Assembly (NCBI RefSeq): GCF_900115435.1
Contig: NZ_FOWK01000002.1
Coordinates: 248,001-312,000 of the forward strand
DNA length: 64,000 bases
Origin: Prevotella sp. tf2-5
GTDB lineage: Bacteria > Bacteroidota > Bacteroidia > Bacteroidales > Bacteroidaceae
Reading direction: 5' to 3'
Of the stretch, positions 35,964 to 43,698 are shown one piece after another. Positions within the stretch are counted from its first letter, which is position 1. Each line of letters starts with the position of its first letter. Made by a program: the position numbers and the translations under genes. The notes under the pieces are model-generated. The model searched no databases and was not told the DNA's origin. It worked only from the letters and a program-made list of their open reading frames with translations.

Positions 35964-37147
35964 GTCTTTAGCCTGTCTTTAAGATGAATCCAACACTGAA
36001 GCAGCAAACACAATGCCAAACACCAAATACCTTCTGCATAATCTTGAAAGAGACCGCCTATCAAAAAAAGTACTGCCAATACTGCCGTGATACTCCAGTA
36101 GCGGGTTTTCCTGGCTCGGATCACTTTCCATAAGAAGAACCAGGGTAGTGGGTTCAATAGGATGATCTGCAGATTCACGTTGACTGTCGGATGCTGGGAG
36201 AACAGCATCAAGAAGAGGATGATGCCGAAGATACCTGTCGTGATTATCAAGAAAGTGTCCCACCAAAGGAAGATGCGCTTACCCCGCAACTGCAGGACGA
36301 ACATGGCAATACCGATAACTGTAAAGATGATGGCACAGGTGAGAGGACGCAAAGGAAAACCTTGCTTCTTGATCTGTATGCCCGCAGGAACACTGATCCT
36401 ACGTTCTTTCACCAACGGGCGGTAATCCCCGTTGGCGTAAATCTCGGCATGGTCGAAATCATACATCAGGTTGTAGGGTAAAAACTCCTGTTGCTGACGA
36501 TCTGTCTTCTTGTCAGCAAGGATACCTAACAGGAGATCGTTGCCGAAAGTGGCCCACGGATGCTCCTTAGTCATCTCATGAACCATTTCCCGATAAGTCG
36601 GAGTATAGTCCTCACGGGACTGGTATGACACATTCCCCAGGATGCATTGTTCTATGATATCCCGTGCCTTGGTGGTACAGTTGTTATAGAAATAATTATA
36701 ACGGTATACCCGGTTTTGGTCTTGCATGTTCACTGCGAGAGCCTGTTGGAGTGTCATTTTCTCCTCGTCTGTCAGGTTCAGCACCTGTTCTGTCACCATA
36801 CTGCCCAAGCGTCGGTATTCTTGTTGGAAGAGGCGGTAGGGATAGGCTCCCAGCTCATAGTCTGTGATGCCGAATACAAACCGGAGTGTGAAGAAAGGCT
36901 TTCGGAAGTCAAAAACCCCATAATTGAAAGCGATGTCAAGTCCACCTTTCCGCATGTCATGGTAGCGGATGGCGGTATGTCCATAGAGACTGTAAACTTC
37001 GTCATGTGGCTGACATGTCAGCAAACTAATCTCCACAGAGTCCAGTCGAAGGGAGTCCTGCTGTGCCTCCATAGGGGTTACGGCAAGAAAAATAGCCCCT
37101 ATGAGACCCCCTCTCAGCACATTAAAAATGATTTTTAAATGTTTCAC
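35960..37147 (-). CDS. DUF4105 membrane protein (Lnb-like N-terminal domain)
   Basis: This 395-residue protein has a signal-like N-terminus. A periplasmic region has LLTCQPHDEVYSLYGHTAIRY, FNYGVFDF and YNYFYNNCTTKARDII, the conserved H and C/N residues of the DUF4105 (NlpC/P60-related) fold. From about residue 265 there are four to five membrane helices. The role is unknown, though the His/Cys pattern suggests an amidase or transferase of lipids or cell wall. It is co-transcribed with the phosphatase-like gene that overlaps it. Confidence 0.85.
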   Translation of the reverse strand: MKHLKIIFNVLRGGLIGAIFLAVTPMEAQQDSLRLDSVEISLLTCQPHDEVYSLYGHTAIRYHDMRKGGLDIAFNYGVFDFRKPFFTLRFVFGITDYELGAYPYRLFQQEYRRLGSMVTEQVLNLTDEEKMTLQQALAVNMQDQNRVYRYNYFYNNCTTKARDIIEQCILGNVSYQSREDYTPTYREMVHEMTKEHPWATFGNDLLLGILADKKTDRQQQEFLPYNLMYDFDHAEIYANGDYRPLVKERRISVPAGIQIKKQGFPLRPLTCAIIFTVIGIAMFVLQLRGKRIFLWWDTFLIITTGIFGIILFLMLFSQHPTVNVNLQIILLNPLPWFFLWKVIRARKTRYWSITAVLAVLFLIGGLFQDYAEGIWCLALCLLLQCWIHLKDRLKT

Positions 37148-37204
37148 GATGCAAAATTAACCTATATTTTCCACTTAACGTTCGGTTATTTCGTTTTTTT
37201 TCAA

Positions 37205-37212
37205 TAATTTTG
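37205..37212 (+). promoter_or_regulatory. -7 promoter element of the outer-membrane protein operon
   Basis: TAATTTTG lies 34 bases before the ATG at 37247. The -33 box is not clear (T-rich). Confidence 0.5.
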
Positions 37213-37246
37213 CAGTCGAATTTTGAATAAAGAAAGAAGAGAAAGA

Positions 37247-38533
37247 ATGAAGAAGCTTCTATTTAGTAGCATTCTGCTGGGATTAGGCACCTTGTCTATG
37301 ATAGCCCAGAGTGGTACGAAATCGCCATATAGTCAATATGGTTTGGGTATCCTGTCCGATCAGTCACAGGGCTTTAACCGTGGTATGAGTGGCTTGTTCC
37401 AAGGTTTCCGAAGCGGTAGTCAGGTAAATATGCAGAACCCCGCCTCGTATTCAGCAGTCGACTCCCTGAGTATGATTTTCGACTTGGGTGTGTCAGGACA
37501 GTTCACGAGTTTTAAGGAAGGGGGTGCGAAGGTGAATGCCAAGACGGCTAATTTTGAGTATGCCACCGCACTGTTCCGTATCTTTCCTAAGTTCGGTGTC
37601 AGTATCGGTTTGGTACCATATACGAATGTTGGCTATTCCTACCATACGACACAGCGTATCGGTACTTCCTCTACAACGTCGACAATGACATTTTCGGGCT
37701 CAGGTGGTCTTCGCCAGGCGTATATTGGCTTGGGATATGAGTTTTTCAAAGGTTTCTCCTTAGGTGCTAACGTCTCCTATTTCTGGGGCGATTATGAGCG
37801 TAAGATCGGGGTGACGAGCAGTGATGCCTATGTCAATGTGTTGACGAAAACGTATGGAGCAGAGATCAGCAGTTATAAGTTAGACTTCGGAATGCAATAC
37901 AAGCAAGCCTTGTCGAAGAGCGATGCTCTGACAGTCGGTGCAACCTTCGGTCTGGGTCATAAGCTCAACGCAGATCCTTGGTTGTCAGTGACAAATATAG
38001 ATACCCAGACTGGGGTATCTGCTTATTCCGCAGATACAATCACCAACGGACTATCCATCCCGATGACGATAGGTGGTGGTATTGCTTATTGTCATAAAAA
38101 CTCATTGACAGTGGGTGCCGACTACCAGTTAATGCGTTGGGGGTCAGAGTCTTTCCCTATTGTCAATGAGAATACGGATAAGTATGAGTTAGTAAACAAT
38201 TACTATATGGACCGCCATAAGGTGACGGTGGGTGCCGATTGGATTCCCAACCCCATGAGTCGTCGGTTCCTGAATCGTGTGCATTATCGTATAGGTGCCT
38301 CTTATGCTACACCTTATTATAAAATAAATGGGCAGGATGGTCCTAAGGAGATGACGGTGAGTGCTGGTTTCGCTATCCCATTGGTCAACTCATGGAACAA
38401 CCGTTCTGTACTGAATGTCAGTTTCCAGTGGGCAAATCTGTCAGCGAAGAATCTTGTGACGGAGAACTCTTTCCGTGTCACGATAGGTCTGACATTCAAT
38501 GAACGCTGGTTTGCTAAATGGAAAGTCGACTAA
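37247..38533 (+). CDS. Outer-membrane beta-barrel protein (OMPP1/FadL-like)
   Basis: This 428-residue protein begins at the ATG at 37247 with signal peptide MKKLLFSSILLGLGTLSMIAQS; the TTG at 37223 is too close to the promoter. The mature part begins TKSPYSQYGLG and has alternating hydrophobic and polar strands throughout (for example FGVSIGLVPYTNVGYSY, LTVGATFGLGHKL), ending in an aromatic-rich strand. It resembles the Bacteroidota family distantly related to FadL transporters. Its cargo is unknown. It overlaps lptC by 16 bases, so it may work at the outer membrane together with lipid or LPS export. Confidence 0.82.
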   Translation: MKKLLFSSILLGLGTLSMIAQSGTKSPYSQYGLGILSDQSQGFNRGMSGLFQGFRSGSQVNMQNPASYSAVDSLSMIFDLGVSGQFTSFKEGGAKVNAKTANFEYATALFRIFPKFGVSIGLVPYTNVGYSYHTTQRIGTSSTTSTMTFSGSGGLRQAYIGLGYEFFKGFSLGANVSYFWGDYERKIGVTSSDAYVNVLTKTYGAEISSYKLDFGMQYKQALSKSDALTVGATFGLGHKLNADPWLSVTNIDTQTGVSAYSADTITNGLSIPMTIGGGIAYCHKNSLTVGADYQLMRWGSESFPIVNENTDKYELVNNYYMDRHKVTVGADWIPNPMSRRFLNRVHYRIGASYATPYYKINGQDGPKEMTVSAGFAIPLVNSWNNRSVLNVSFQWANLSAKNLVTENSFRVTIGLTFNERWFAKWKVD

Positions 38534-39192
38534 ATATCCTTGCAGCGTTTCTGGTAGTGGTGTCGTTGCTCTCGTGTGAGCAACCACGGGAACATACCGC
38601 ACCAGCCATTCATGACCGTGACTCCGTATCGATGATGACAACCTACGGAGTTAATACGTTGATATCCGACTCAGGTGTCATAAAATACCGTATCGTGACG
38701 GAACGATGGGACGTGAATACTATCAAACAACCTACCCGTTGGACCTTTGAGCGAGGACTCTTTCTGGAACAGTTTGATGAAAAATTCCATATCGAAGGAT
38801 ATATTTTCGCTGATACGGCATGGTATTATGACCAGTTAAAACTTTGGGAGTTACGAGGAAGGGTACGCATCCGTAATGTCAATGGTCTCGTATTCCGTAG
38901 TGAGGAACTTTTCTGGGATGGTATCAAACATGAGTTCTATTCACATAAGTACTCTCGTGTGGTGACACCTGAACGTGAACTGGAAGGCACCTATTTCCGA
39001 AGTGATGAGCATATGCGGCATTATGAGGTGACCAATAGCGTCGGCTCATTCCTGTCTGAGGATTTGGAACCAGAGGAGGAAGAGCCGGTAAAGGAACAAA
39101 AAGGTACGCCTGCGGATACTGCGAAACAGGAGAAACCGATTCGTCAGGCGGCAGTCAGACACAAGGCGACAACAAAATCCGCACAGCCATGA
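38518..39192 (+). CDS. lptC: LPS export periplasmic protein LptC
   Basis: This 224-residue lipoprotein-like protein has MESRLNILAAFLVVVSLLSC, with the lipobox LLSC. Its central beta-jellyroll carries TYGVNTLISDSGVIKYRIVTERW and LRGRVRIRNVNGLVFRSEELFWD, as in Bacteroidota LptC. It links the LptBFG transporter to LptA. The C-terminal tail (about 180-224) is charged and low in complexity. It starts inside the preceding gene and overlaps the next by four bases, giving a tightly coupled trio. Confidence 0.85.
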   Translation: MESRLNILAAFLVVVSLLSCEQPREHTAPAIHDRDSVSMMTTYGVNTLISDSGVIKYRIVTERWDVNTIKQPTRWTFERGLFLEQFDEKFHIEGYIFADTAWYYDQLKLWELRGRVRIRNVNGLVFRSEELFWDGIKHEFYSHKYSRVVTPERELEGTYFRSDEHMRHYEVTNSVGSFLSEDLEPEEEEPVKEQKGTPADTAKQEKPIRQAAVRHKATTKSAQP

Positions 39193-40463
39193 CAAATCTG
39201 ATTATAGGACTTATCATCACGATGGTTTTCTCCGCCTTTTTCTCTGGCATGGAGATTGCCTTTGTCTCCAGTAACCGTCTTCGTGCGGAGATGGACCGTG
39301 AGAAAAATGGCTTGTCACAGCGTGCCATCGCTTATTTCTACCAGCATCCCAATAATTTCGTGAGTACGATGCTGGTAGGTAATAATATTGCCCTGGTGGT
39401 CTATGGTATCCTGTTTGCCCGTATATTTGACGCTACTCTTTTCGAAGGGTTGACTGACGGGCTGAGGGTTACTGCAGATACACTGCTTTCTACTGTGGTA
39501 GTGCTCTTTACGGGTGAGTTCTTGCCGAAGACGGTATTCAAGGCGAGTCCCAATACCATGTTGACATTCTTTGCCATTCCTGCGTGGATATGTTATGTCA
39601 TCTTATATCCTATCTCCCGTTTTGCCACATCGCTCTCGCGAGGACTTCTCCGCTTGATTGGTGTTCAGATACCCAAGGAAGAACAGGATAAGGGCTTCTC
39701 GAAAGTTGACCTGGACTATCTGGTGCAGTCGAGTATTGACAACGCGAAGAGTGAGGACGAGATAGAAGATGAGGTGAAAATCTTCCATAATGCCCTGGAT
39801 TTCTCTGACACGAAGGTACGTGACTGTATGGTACCTCGTACGGAGATAGAGGCTGTGGATATGGAGGAGTGTACGATGGAGCAGCTTTTGAACCGGTTTG
39901 TCGAGAGTGGACATTCCAAAATTGTGGTTTATCGTGATGATATTGATCATGTCATCGGCTATATCCATTCTTCCGACCTTTTCAAACAGGCAGACTCCCA
40001 GCACGCTATGCTTAATCCTCAGCTTGTCAGGGAGATGCCTTTCGTCCCAGAAACCATGGCGGCAAGTAAACTGATGCATACTTTCCTGCAGGAGAAGAAA
40101 TCGCTTGCAGTGGTAATTGATGAGTTTGGTGGCACCAGTGGACTGGTGTCCCTTGAGGATATCGTCGAGGAAATATTCGGTGATATTGAGGATGAGCATG
40201 ACAATACGAAATATGTCGCTAGAGAGCTGGGGGAGGGGGAGTATATACTTTCCGCCCGCTTGGAAATAGAGAAAGTCAATGAGCTGTTCGGTATCGGATT
40301 ACCTGAGAGTGATGACTATATGACAGTCGGCGGTCTCATCCTGCATGAGTATCAGAGTTTCCCGAAACTGAATGAAGTGGTTAAAATTGGACACTTTGAG
40401 TTCAAGATTATTAAAAATACGATGACAAAAATCGAGTTGGTACGACTAAAAGTGACGGAATAA
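39189..40463 (+). CDS. CNNM/CorC-family membrane protein with CBS domains
   Basis: This 424-residue protein has four membrane segments in the N-terminal DUF21/CNNM domain (AFFSGMEIAFVSSNRLRAEM). It then has two CBS domains (RDCMVPRTEIEAVD; SLAVVIDEFGGTSGLVSLEDIVEEIFGDI) and a C-terminal CorC/HlyC domain (TVGGLILHEYQSFPK). Members act in Mg2+/Co2+ efflux; in gliding Bacteroidota a relative is called GldE. It follows lptC with a four-base overlap. Confidence 0.9.
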   Translation: MTNLIIGLIITMVFSAFFSGMEIAFVSSNRLRAEMDREKNGLSQRAIAYFYQHPNNFVSTMLVGNNIALVVYGILFARIFDATLFEGLTDGLRVTADTLLSTVVVLFTGEFLPKTVFKASPNTMLTFFAIPAWICYVILYPISRFATSLSRGLLRLIGVQIPKEEQDKGFSKVDLDYLVQSSIDNAKSEDEIEDEVKIFHNALDFSDTKVRDCMVPRTEIEAVDMEECTMEQLLNRFVESGHSKIVVYRDDIDHVIGYIHSSDLFKQADSQHAMLNPQLVREMPFVPETMAASKLMHTFLQEKKSLAVVIDEFGGTSGLVSLEDIVEEIFGDIEDEHDNTKYVARELGEGEYILSARLEIEKVNELFGIGLPESDDYMTVGGLILHEYQSFPKLNEVVKIGHFEFKIIKNTMTKIELVRLKVTE

Positions 40464-40507
40464 ACTAAATTTTTCGTTTTATCTTTCGCCGTTTGCCATT
40501 TATTTTG

Positions 40508-40515
40508 TAATTTTG
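40508..40515 (+). promoter_or_regulatory. -7 promoter element of the ppiD-like gene
   Basis: TAATTTTG lies 50 bases before the ATG at 40566. Confidence 0.5.
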
Positions 40516-40565
40516 TCGGCTGAATTTGAAAATAAGAAATAAAAATATAAAAATAAAAGCATAAA

Positions 40566-42710
40566 ATGGCAGCAATTGGAAAAATCAGAAGCTGGGGTCC
40601 CGTTCTCGCTACAGTGATCGGTCTCGCCCTATTTGCATTCATTGCCGAGGAAATGTTCCGCTCTTGTGAGGCTACAAGCAACGAGAAGCGTCAGCAGGTC
40701 GGCGAAGTGTTAGGTAAGAAAATCTCCGTACAAGACTTTCAGGCTCTTGTCGATGAGTACCAGTCAGTCATCAAAATGACACAAGGTCGTGACAATCTCA
40801 CTGAGGAGGAACTCAACCAGGTGAAAGATCAGGTATGGCAGCAGTTTGTCAATAACACCATCATGGAGACTGAGGCTGGGAAACTGGGACTCACTGTTAC
40901 TGATGAGGAACTCCAGGAGATTCTCAAGACTGGAACAAACCCCATGCTGATGCAGACTCCTTTCGTCAATCAGCAGACGGGTCGTTTTGATGTGACTCAG
41001 CTCACCAAGTTCCTCGCAGATTATAAGAAGATGCAGGAACAGCCTCAGCAGGCACAGGTTGCTGAGCAGTATAAGCAGATTTACGACTACTGGAATTTCA
41101 TCGAGAAGCAGCTCCGTCAGAATATATTGGGTATGAAGTATCAGTCCCTGCTCGCACAGTGTCTGTTATCTAACCCTGTTTCTGCTAAGATGGCTTTCGA
41201 GGCTCAGAACCAGGAGAGTGATATCCAGCTCGCCACCCTTCCTTATTCTGCTATCAAGGATAGCGATGTAGAGGTCAGCGAGTCTGACTTAAAGGCCAAG
41301 TACGATGCGGAGAAAGAGATGTTCAAGCAGTATGTGGAGAGCCGAAATATCAAGTATGTTGATTTCCAGGTGGTAGCTTCTGCTGCTGACCGTACCGCAT
41401 TGATGAAGACCATCAATGACGCTCGTCAGAAACTGGAAAGTGGTGCTGCTCCCGCAGAGGTTGTCCGTAAGGCTCAGTCTCAGATTGCTTACTCAGGTAT
41501 TGCCGCTACCAAGCGTGCCTTTGCTCCTGATATCGCCGCAAAACTAGACTCTATGCAGGTTGGTCAGGTAAGTGCTCCTTTCGAGACCGCCTATGACAAT
41601 ACCGTAAATGTTATCAAGCTGATAAATAAGGTAGAGGCTCCTGACTCTGTGGAGTATCGTCAAATTCAGGTCGGTGGTGAGACAGCTGAGGCTGCTCATA
41701 AGACTGCTGACAGTATCTATAACGCACTGAAGGCTGGTGCTGAGTTCGAGGCTCTTGCCAAGAAATACAACCAGACCGGTGAGAAGCAGTGGCTGACATC
41801 CTCCATGTATGAGAATGCTCCTTCAATTGATGCAGACTCCAAGGCTTACCTGACAGCTATCATCACACTGGCTCCTAACGAGGTGAAGAATGTGGAATTC
41901 TCACAGGGAAACATCATTGTACAGGTGCTCACTCGTAAGGCGATGGTGACTAAGTATGATGCTGCTGTCATCAAGCATACGATTGATTTCTCAAAAGATA
42001 CTTATTCACAGGCTTATAACAAGTTCAGCCAGTATGTTAGTGAGAACAAGACGTTGGAGGGACTCGAGAAGAACGCCCAGAAGTTCGGCTTCAAGGTGCA
42101 GGAGCGTAAGGATATGTTCAACTCAGAGCACAACGTAGCAGGTCTGCGTTCTACCCGTGAGGCTATGAAGTGGATCTTCGATGCCAAGGAGGGTGATGTC
42201 TCTCCACTTTATGAGTGTGGTAATAATGACCATCTGCTGGTTCTCGCCCTTACCAAAGTCAACAAGGCTGGTTATCGTGACCTTGCCAGTGTGGAGGAGC
42301 AGGTGAAGCAGGAGGTTATCCGTGATAAGAAGTTTGCAAAGGCTGCTGAGATGCTGAAAGGTGTTAACAGTCTCGATGCCGCAAAGCAGAAGGGTGCTCA
42401 GATTGACAGTGTCCGTCAGATTACCTTCTCCGCTCCTGTCTTTGTACAGGCTACAGGTACTAGCGAGCCTGCTTTGAGTGGTGCTGTGGCAGCCGCTAAG
42501 GCTGGTCAGTTCAGTGCCGCTCCTGTCAAGGGTAATGGTGGCGCCTTCCTCTTCAAAGTACTGAACAAGAAACAGCGTGAGGGTGTCAAGTTTGATGCCA
42601 AAACACAGCAGGCTCAGTTGCAGCAGAGGGCTCTTCAGGCTGCTGGTCGTTTCATGAACGAGCTCTATCTGAAGGCTAACGTGGTAGACAACCGTTATCT
42701 GTTCTTCTAA
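40566..42710 (+). CDS. PpiD/SurA-like peptidyl-prolyl isomerase
   Basis: This 714-residue protein has one N-terminal membrane helix (about 8-30, WGPVLATVIGLALFAFIAEEMF), then a SurA_N-type chaperone region (to about 250). A parvulin domain follows around 345-445 (SVEYRQIQVGGETAEAAHKT, KKYNQTGEKQWLTS), and then a long C-terminal helper region. It is anchored in the inner membrane and should assist folding of exported proteins, notably outer-membrane proteins. It ends in a strong terminator. Confidence 0.9.
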   Translation: MAAIGKIRSWGPVLATVIGLALFAFIAEEMFRSCEATSNEKRQQVGEVLGKKISVQDFQALVDEYQSVIKMTQGRDNLTEEELNQVKDQVWQQFVNNTIMETEAGKLGLTVTDEELQEILKTGTNPMLMQTPFVNQQTGRFDVTQLTKFLADYKKMQEQPQQAQVAEQYKQIYDYWNFIEKQLRQNILGMKYQSLLAQCLLSNPVSAKMAFEAQNQESDIQLATLPYSAIKDSDVEVSESDLKAKYDAEKEMFKQYVESRNIKYVDFQVVASAADRTALMKTINDARQKLESGAAPAEVVRKAQSQIAYSGIAATKRAFAPDIAAKLDSMQVGQVSAPFETAYDNTVNVIKLINKVEAPDSVEYRQIQVGGETAEAAHKTADSIYNALKAGAEFEALAKKYNQTGEKQWLTSSMYENAPSIDADSKAYLTAIITLAPNEVKNVEFSQGNIIVQVLTRKAMVTKYDAAVIKHTIDFSKDTYSQAYNKFSQYVSENKTLEGLEKNAQKFGFKVQERKDMFNSEHNVAGLRSTREAMKWIFDAKEGDVSPLYECGNNDHLLVLALTKVNKAGYRDLASVEEQVKQEVIRDKKFAKAAEMLKGVNSLDAAKQKGAQIDSVRQITFSAPVFVQATGTSEPALSGAVAAAKAGQFSAAPVKGNGGAFLFKVLNKKQREGVKFDAKTQQAQLQQRALQAAGRFMNELYLKANVVDNRYLFF

Positions 42711-42733
42711 AGAGTCGTATGTTAGAATATAAA

Positions 42734-42770
42734 GCGGCACCTGTCAAATCCGATAGGTGCCGCCTTTCTT
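42734..42770 (+). terminator. Terminator of the ppiD-like gene
   Basis: GCGGCACCT (42734-42742) pairs perfectly with AGGTGCCGC (42755-42763), followed by CTTTCTT. It lies between the foldase gene and the truncated leukocidin-like gene. Confidence 0.85.
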
Positions 42771-42851
42771 TATCAGTGAAGACTACGATGTACTGGCATT
42801 TCGTACTCTTAATCTGATATTTACTACACGTTGCCTATTCCCGAGAATGCC

Positions 42852-43556
42852 ATGGATTCCCATCAGTACGCTCAGGGCACAAGTACAACTGTGGGCAGCT
42901 CCGCGACAGCGGGGTTTGCTTCTGGTGCACCTACAGGTGCCTTGGGTCTGTCGTTCAGCCATACGGTGAGCAGCACGGTAAGCTACAGCATGGACGACAT
43001 TGAATACACCCTGAACAGTTCAACGCGAGAAGTGTGCTACGACTATGAATCGAAGAATGTGAATGTGTACGATAGTGACGACAACAAAGACACGGCCTTC
43101 CAGATTCTGATAAACGGTAATATGCAGATTAGCTCTTATTGGTATGTATGGCACTGGAGCGGCGATTTCGGAGGTTATGAAGACGACTTCACGCCGCTCA
43201 AGATTGAGAACCAGGCATGGGAACTGCCGGCTCCTAACCGTAATTCTTGGGGGCTTACCTCCATCAAGAGCGAATATACAAATGCTGTGATGGTGAACAT
43301 CAAATACTACATAACAAATAAGGAAGAGGAGGGTCCCGTGGCAGTGGATGAGTTGTCCTATCACCAGAACGATTTTGCACTCATGGGCCTGCCGGAAGGC
43401 AGCTACACCATCATCTACGAGACCAAGGATCCTAATACGGGTGAACACATGGACTATTGGAAATTTGAGAACGTAGTAGTGAAACAGGGACGCGACAAAG
43501 ACGAAGCCACCACAGCTCTCTCATCAGTTAACGCCACTAAGATAGACGATAAGTAG
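42852..43556 (+). CDS. Probable C-terminal remnant of a leukocidin-like pore-forming protein
   Basis: From ATG 42852 there are 234 codons; an in-frame TTG lies at 42831 and the frame is closed upstream by a stop at 42810-42812. There is no signal peptide. The first 45 residues are Gly/Ser/Thr/Ala-rich with alternating polarity (STTVGSSATAGFASGAP, then SFSHTVSSTVSYSMDD). This is like the membrane-inserting hairpin in the middle of alpha-haemolysin/leukocidin. It is followed by a W-rich part (SSYWYVWHWSGDFGG), FTPLKIENQ and a strand VMVNIKYYI in the family's order. The signal peptide and first beta-sandwich half are missing, so it is probably a broken gene. The family call rests on pattern only. 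Confidence 0.45.
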   Translation: MDSHQYAQGTSTTVGSSATAGFASGAPTGALGLSFSHTVSSTVSYSMDDIEYTLNSSTREVCYDYESKNVNVYDSDDNKDTAFQILINGNMQISSYWYVWHWSGDFGGYEDDFTPLKIENQAWELPAPNRNSWGLTSIKSEYTNAVMVNIKYYITNKEEEGPVAVDELSYHQNDFALMGLPEGSYTIIYETKDPNTGEHMDYWKFENVVVKQGRDKDEATTALSSVNATKIDDK

Positions 43557-43585
43557 AAAAAGTTGATGTGACAATAGCAAACGTA

Positions 43586-43613
43586 ATAAGGCACTCCGTT
43601 TTGAATGCCTTAT
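43586..43613 (+). terminator. Hairpin after the leukocidin-like remnant
   Basis: ATAAGGCA (43586-43593) pairs with TGCCTTAT (43606-43613). No T-tract follows, so termination is uncertain. Confidence 0.4.
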
Positions 43614-43658
43614 ATTCGGAAAATTGCAAATAAATTTGCATTTTCGCTCACTTATTCG

Positions 43659-43666
43659 TACCTTTG
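43659..43666 (+). promoter_or_regulatory. -7 promoter element of pheT
   Basis: TACCTTTG lies 20 bases after TTTG (43635-43638), a full Bacteroidota promoter, 33 bases before the pheT ATG. Confidence 0.7.
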
Positions 43667-43698
43667 CATCCGATTTCAAAATAATATACATCATTGCA

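Noticed and set aside
40566..42710. ppiD-like gene considered as SurA
   Set aside because: It has an uncleaved N-terminal membrane helix instead of a cleaved signal peptide and is much longer than SurA.
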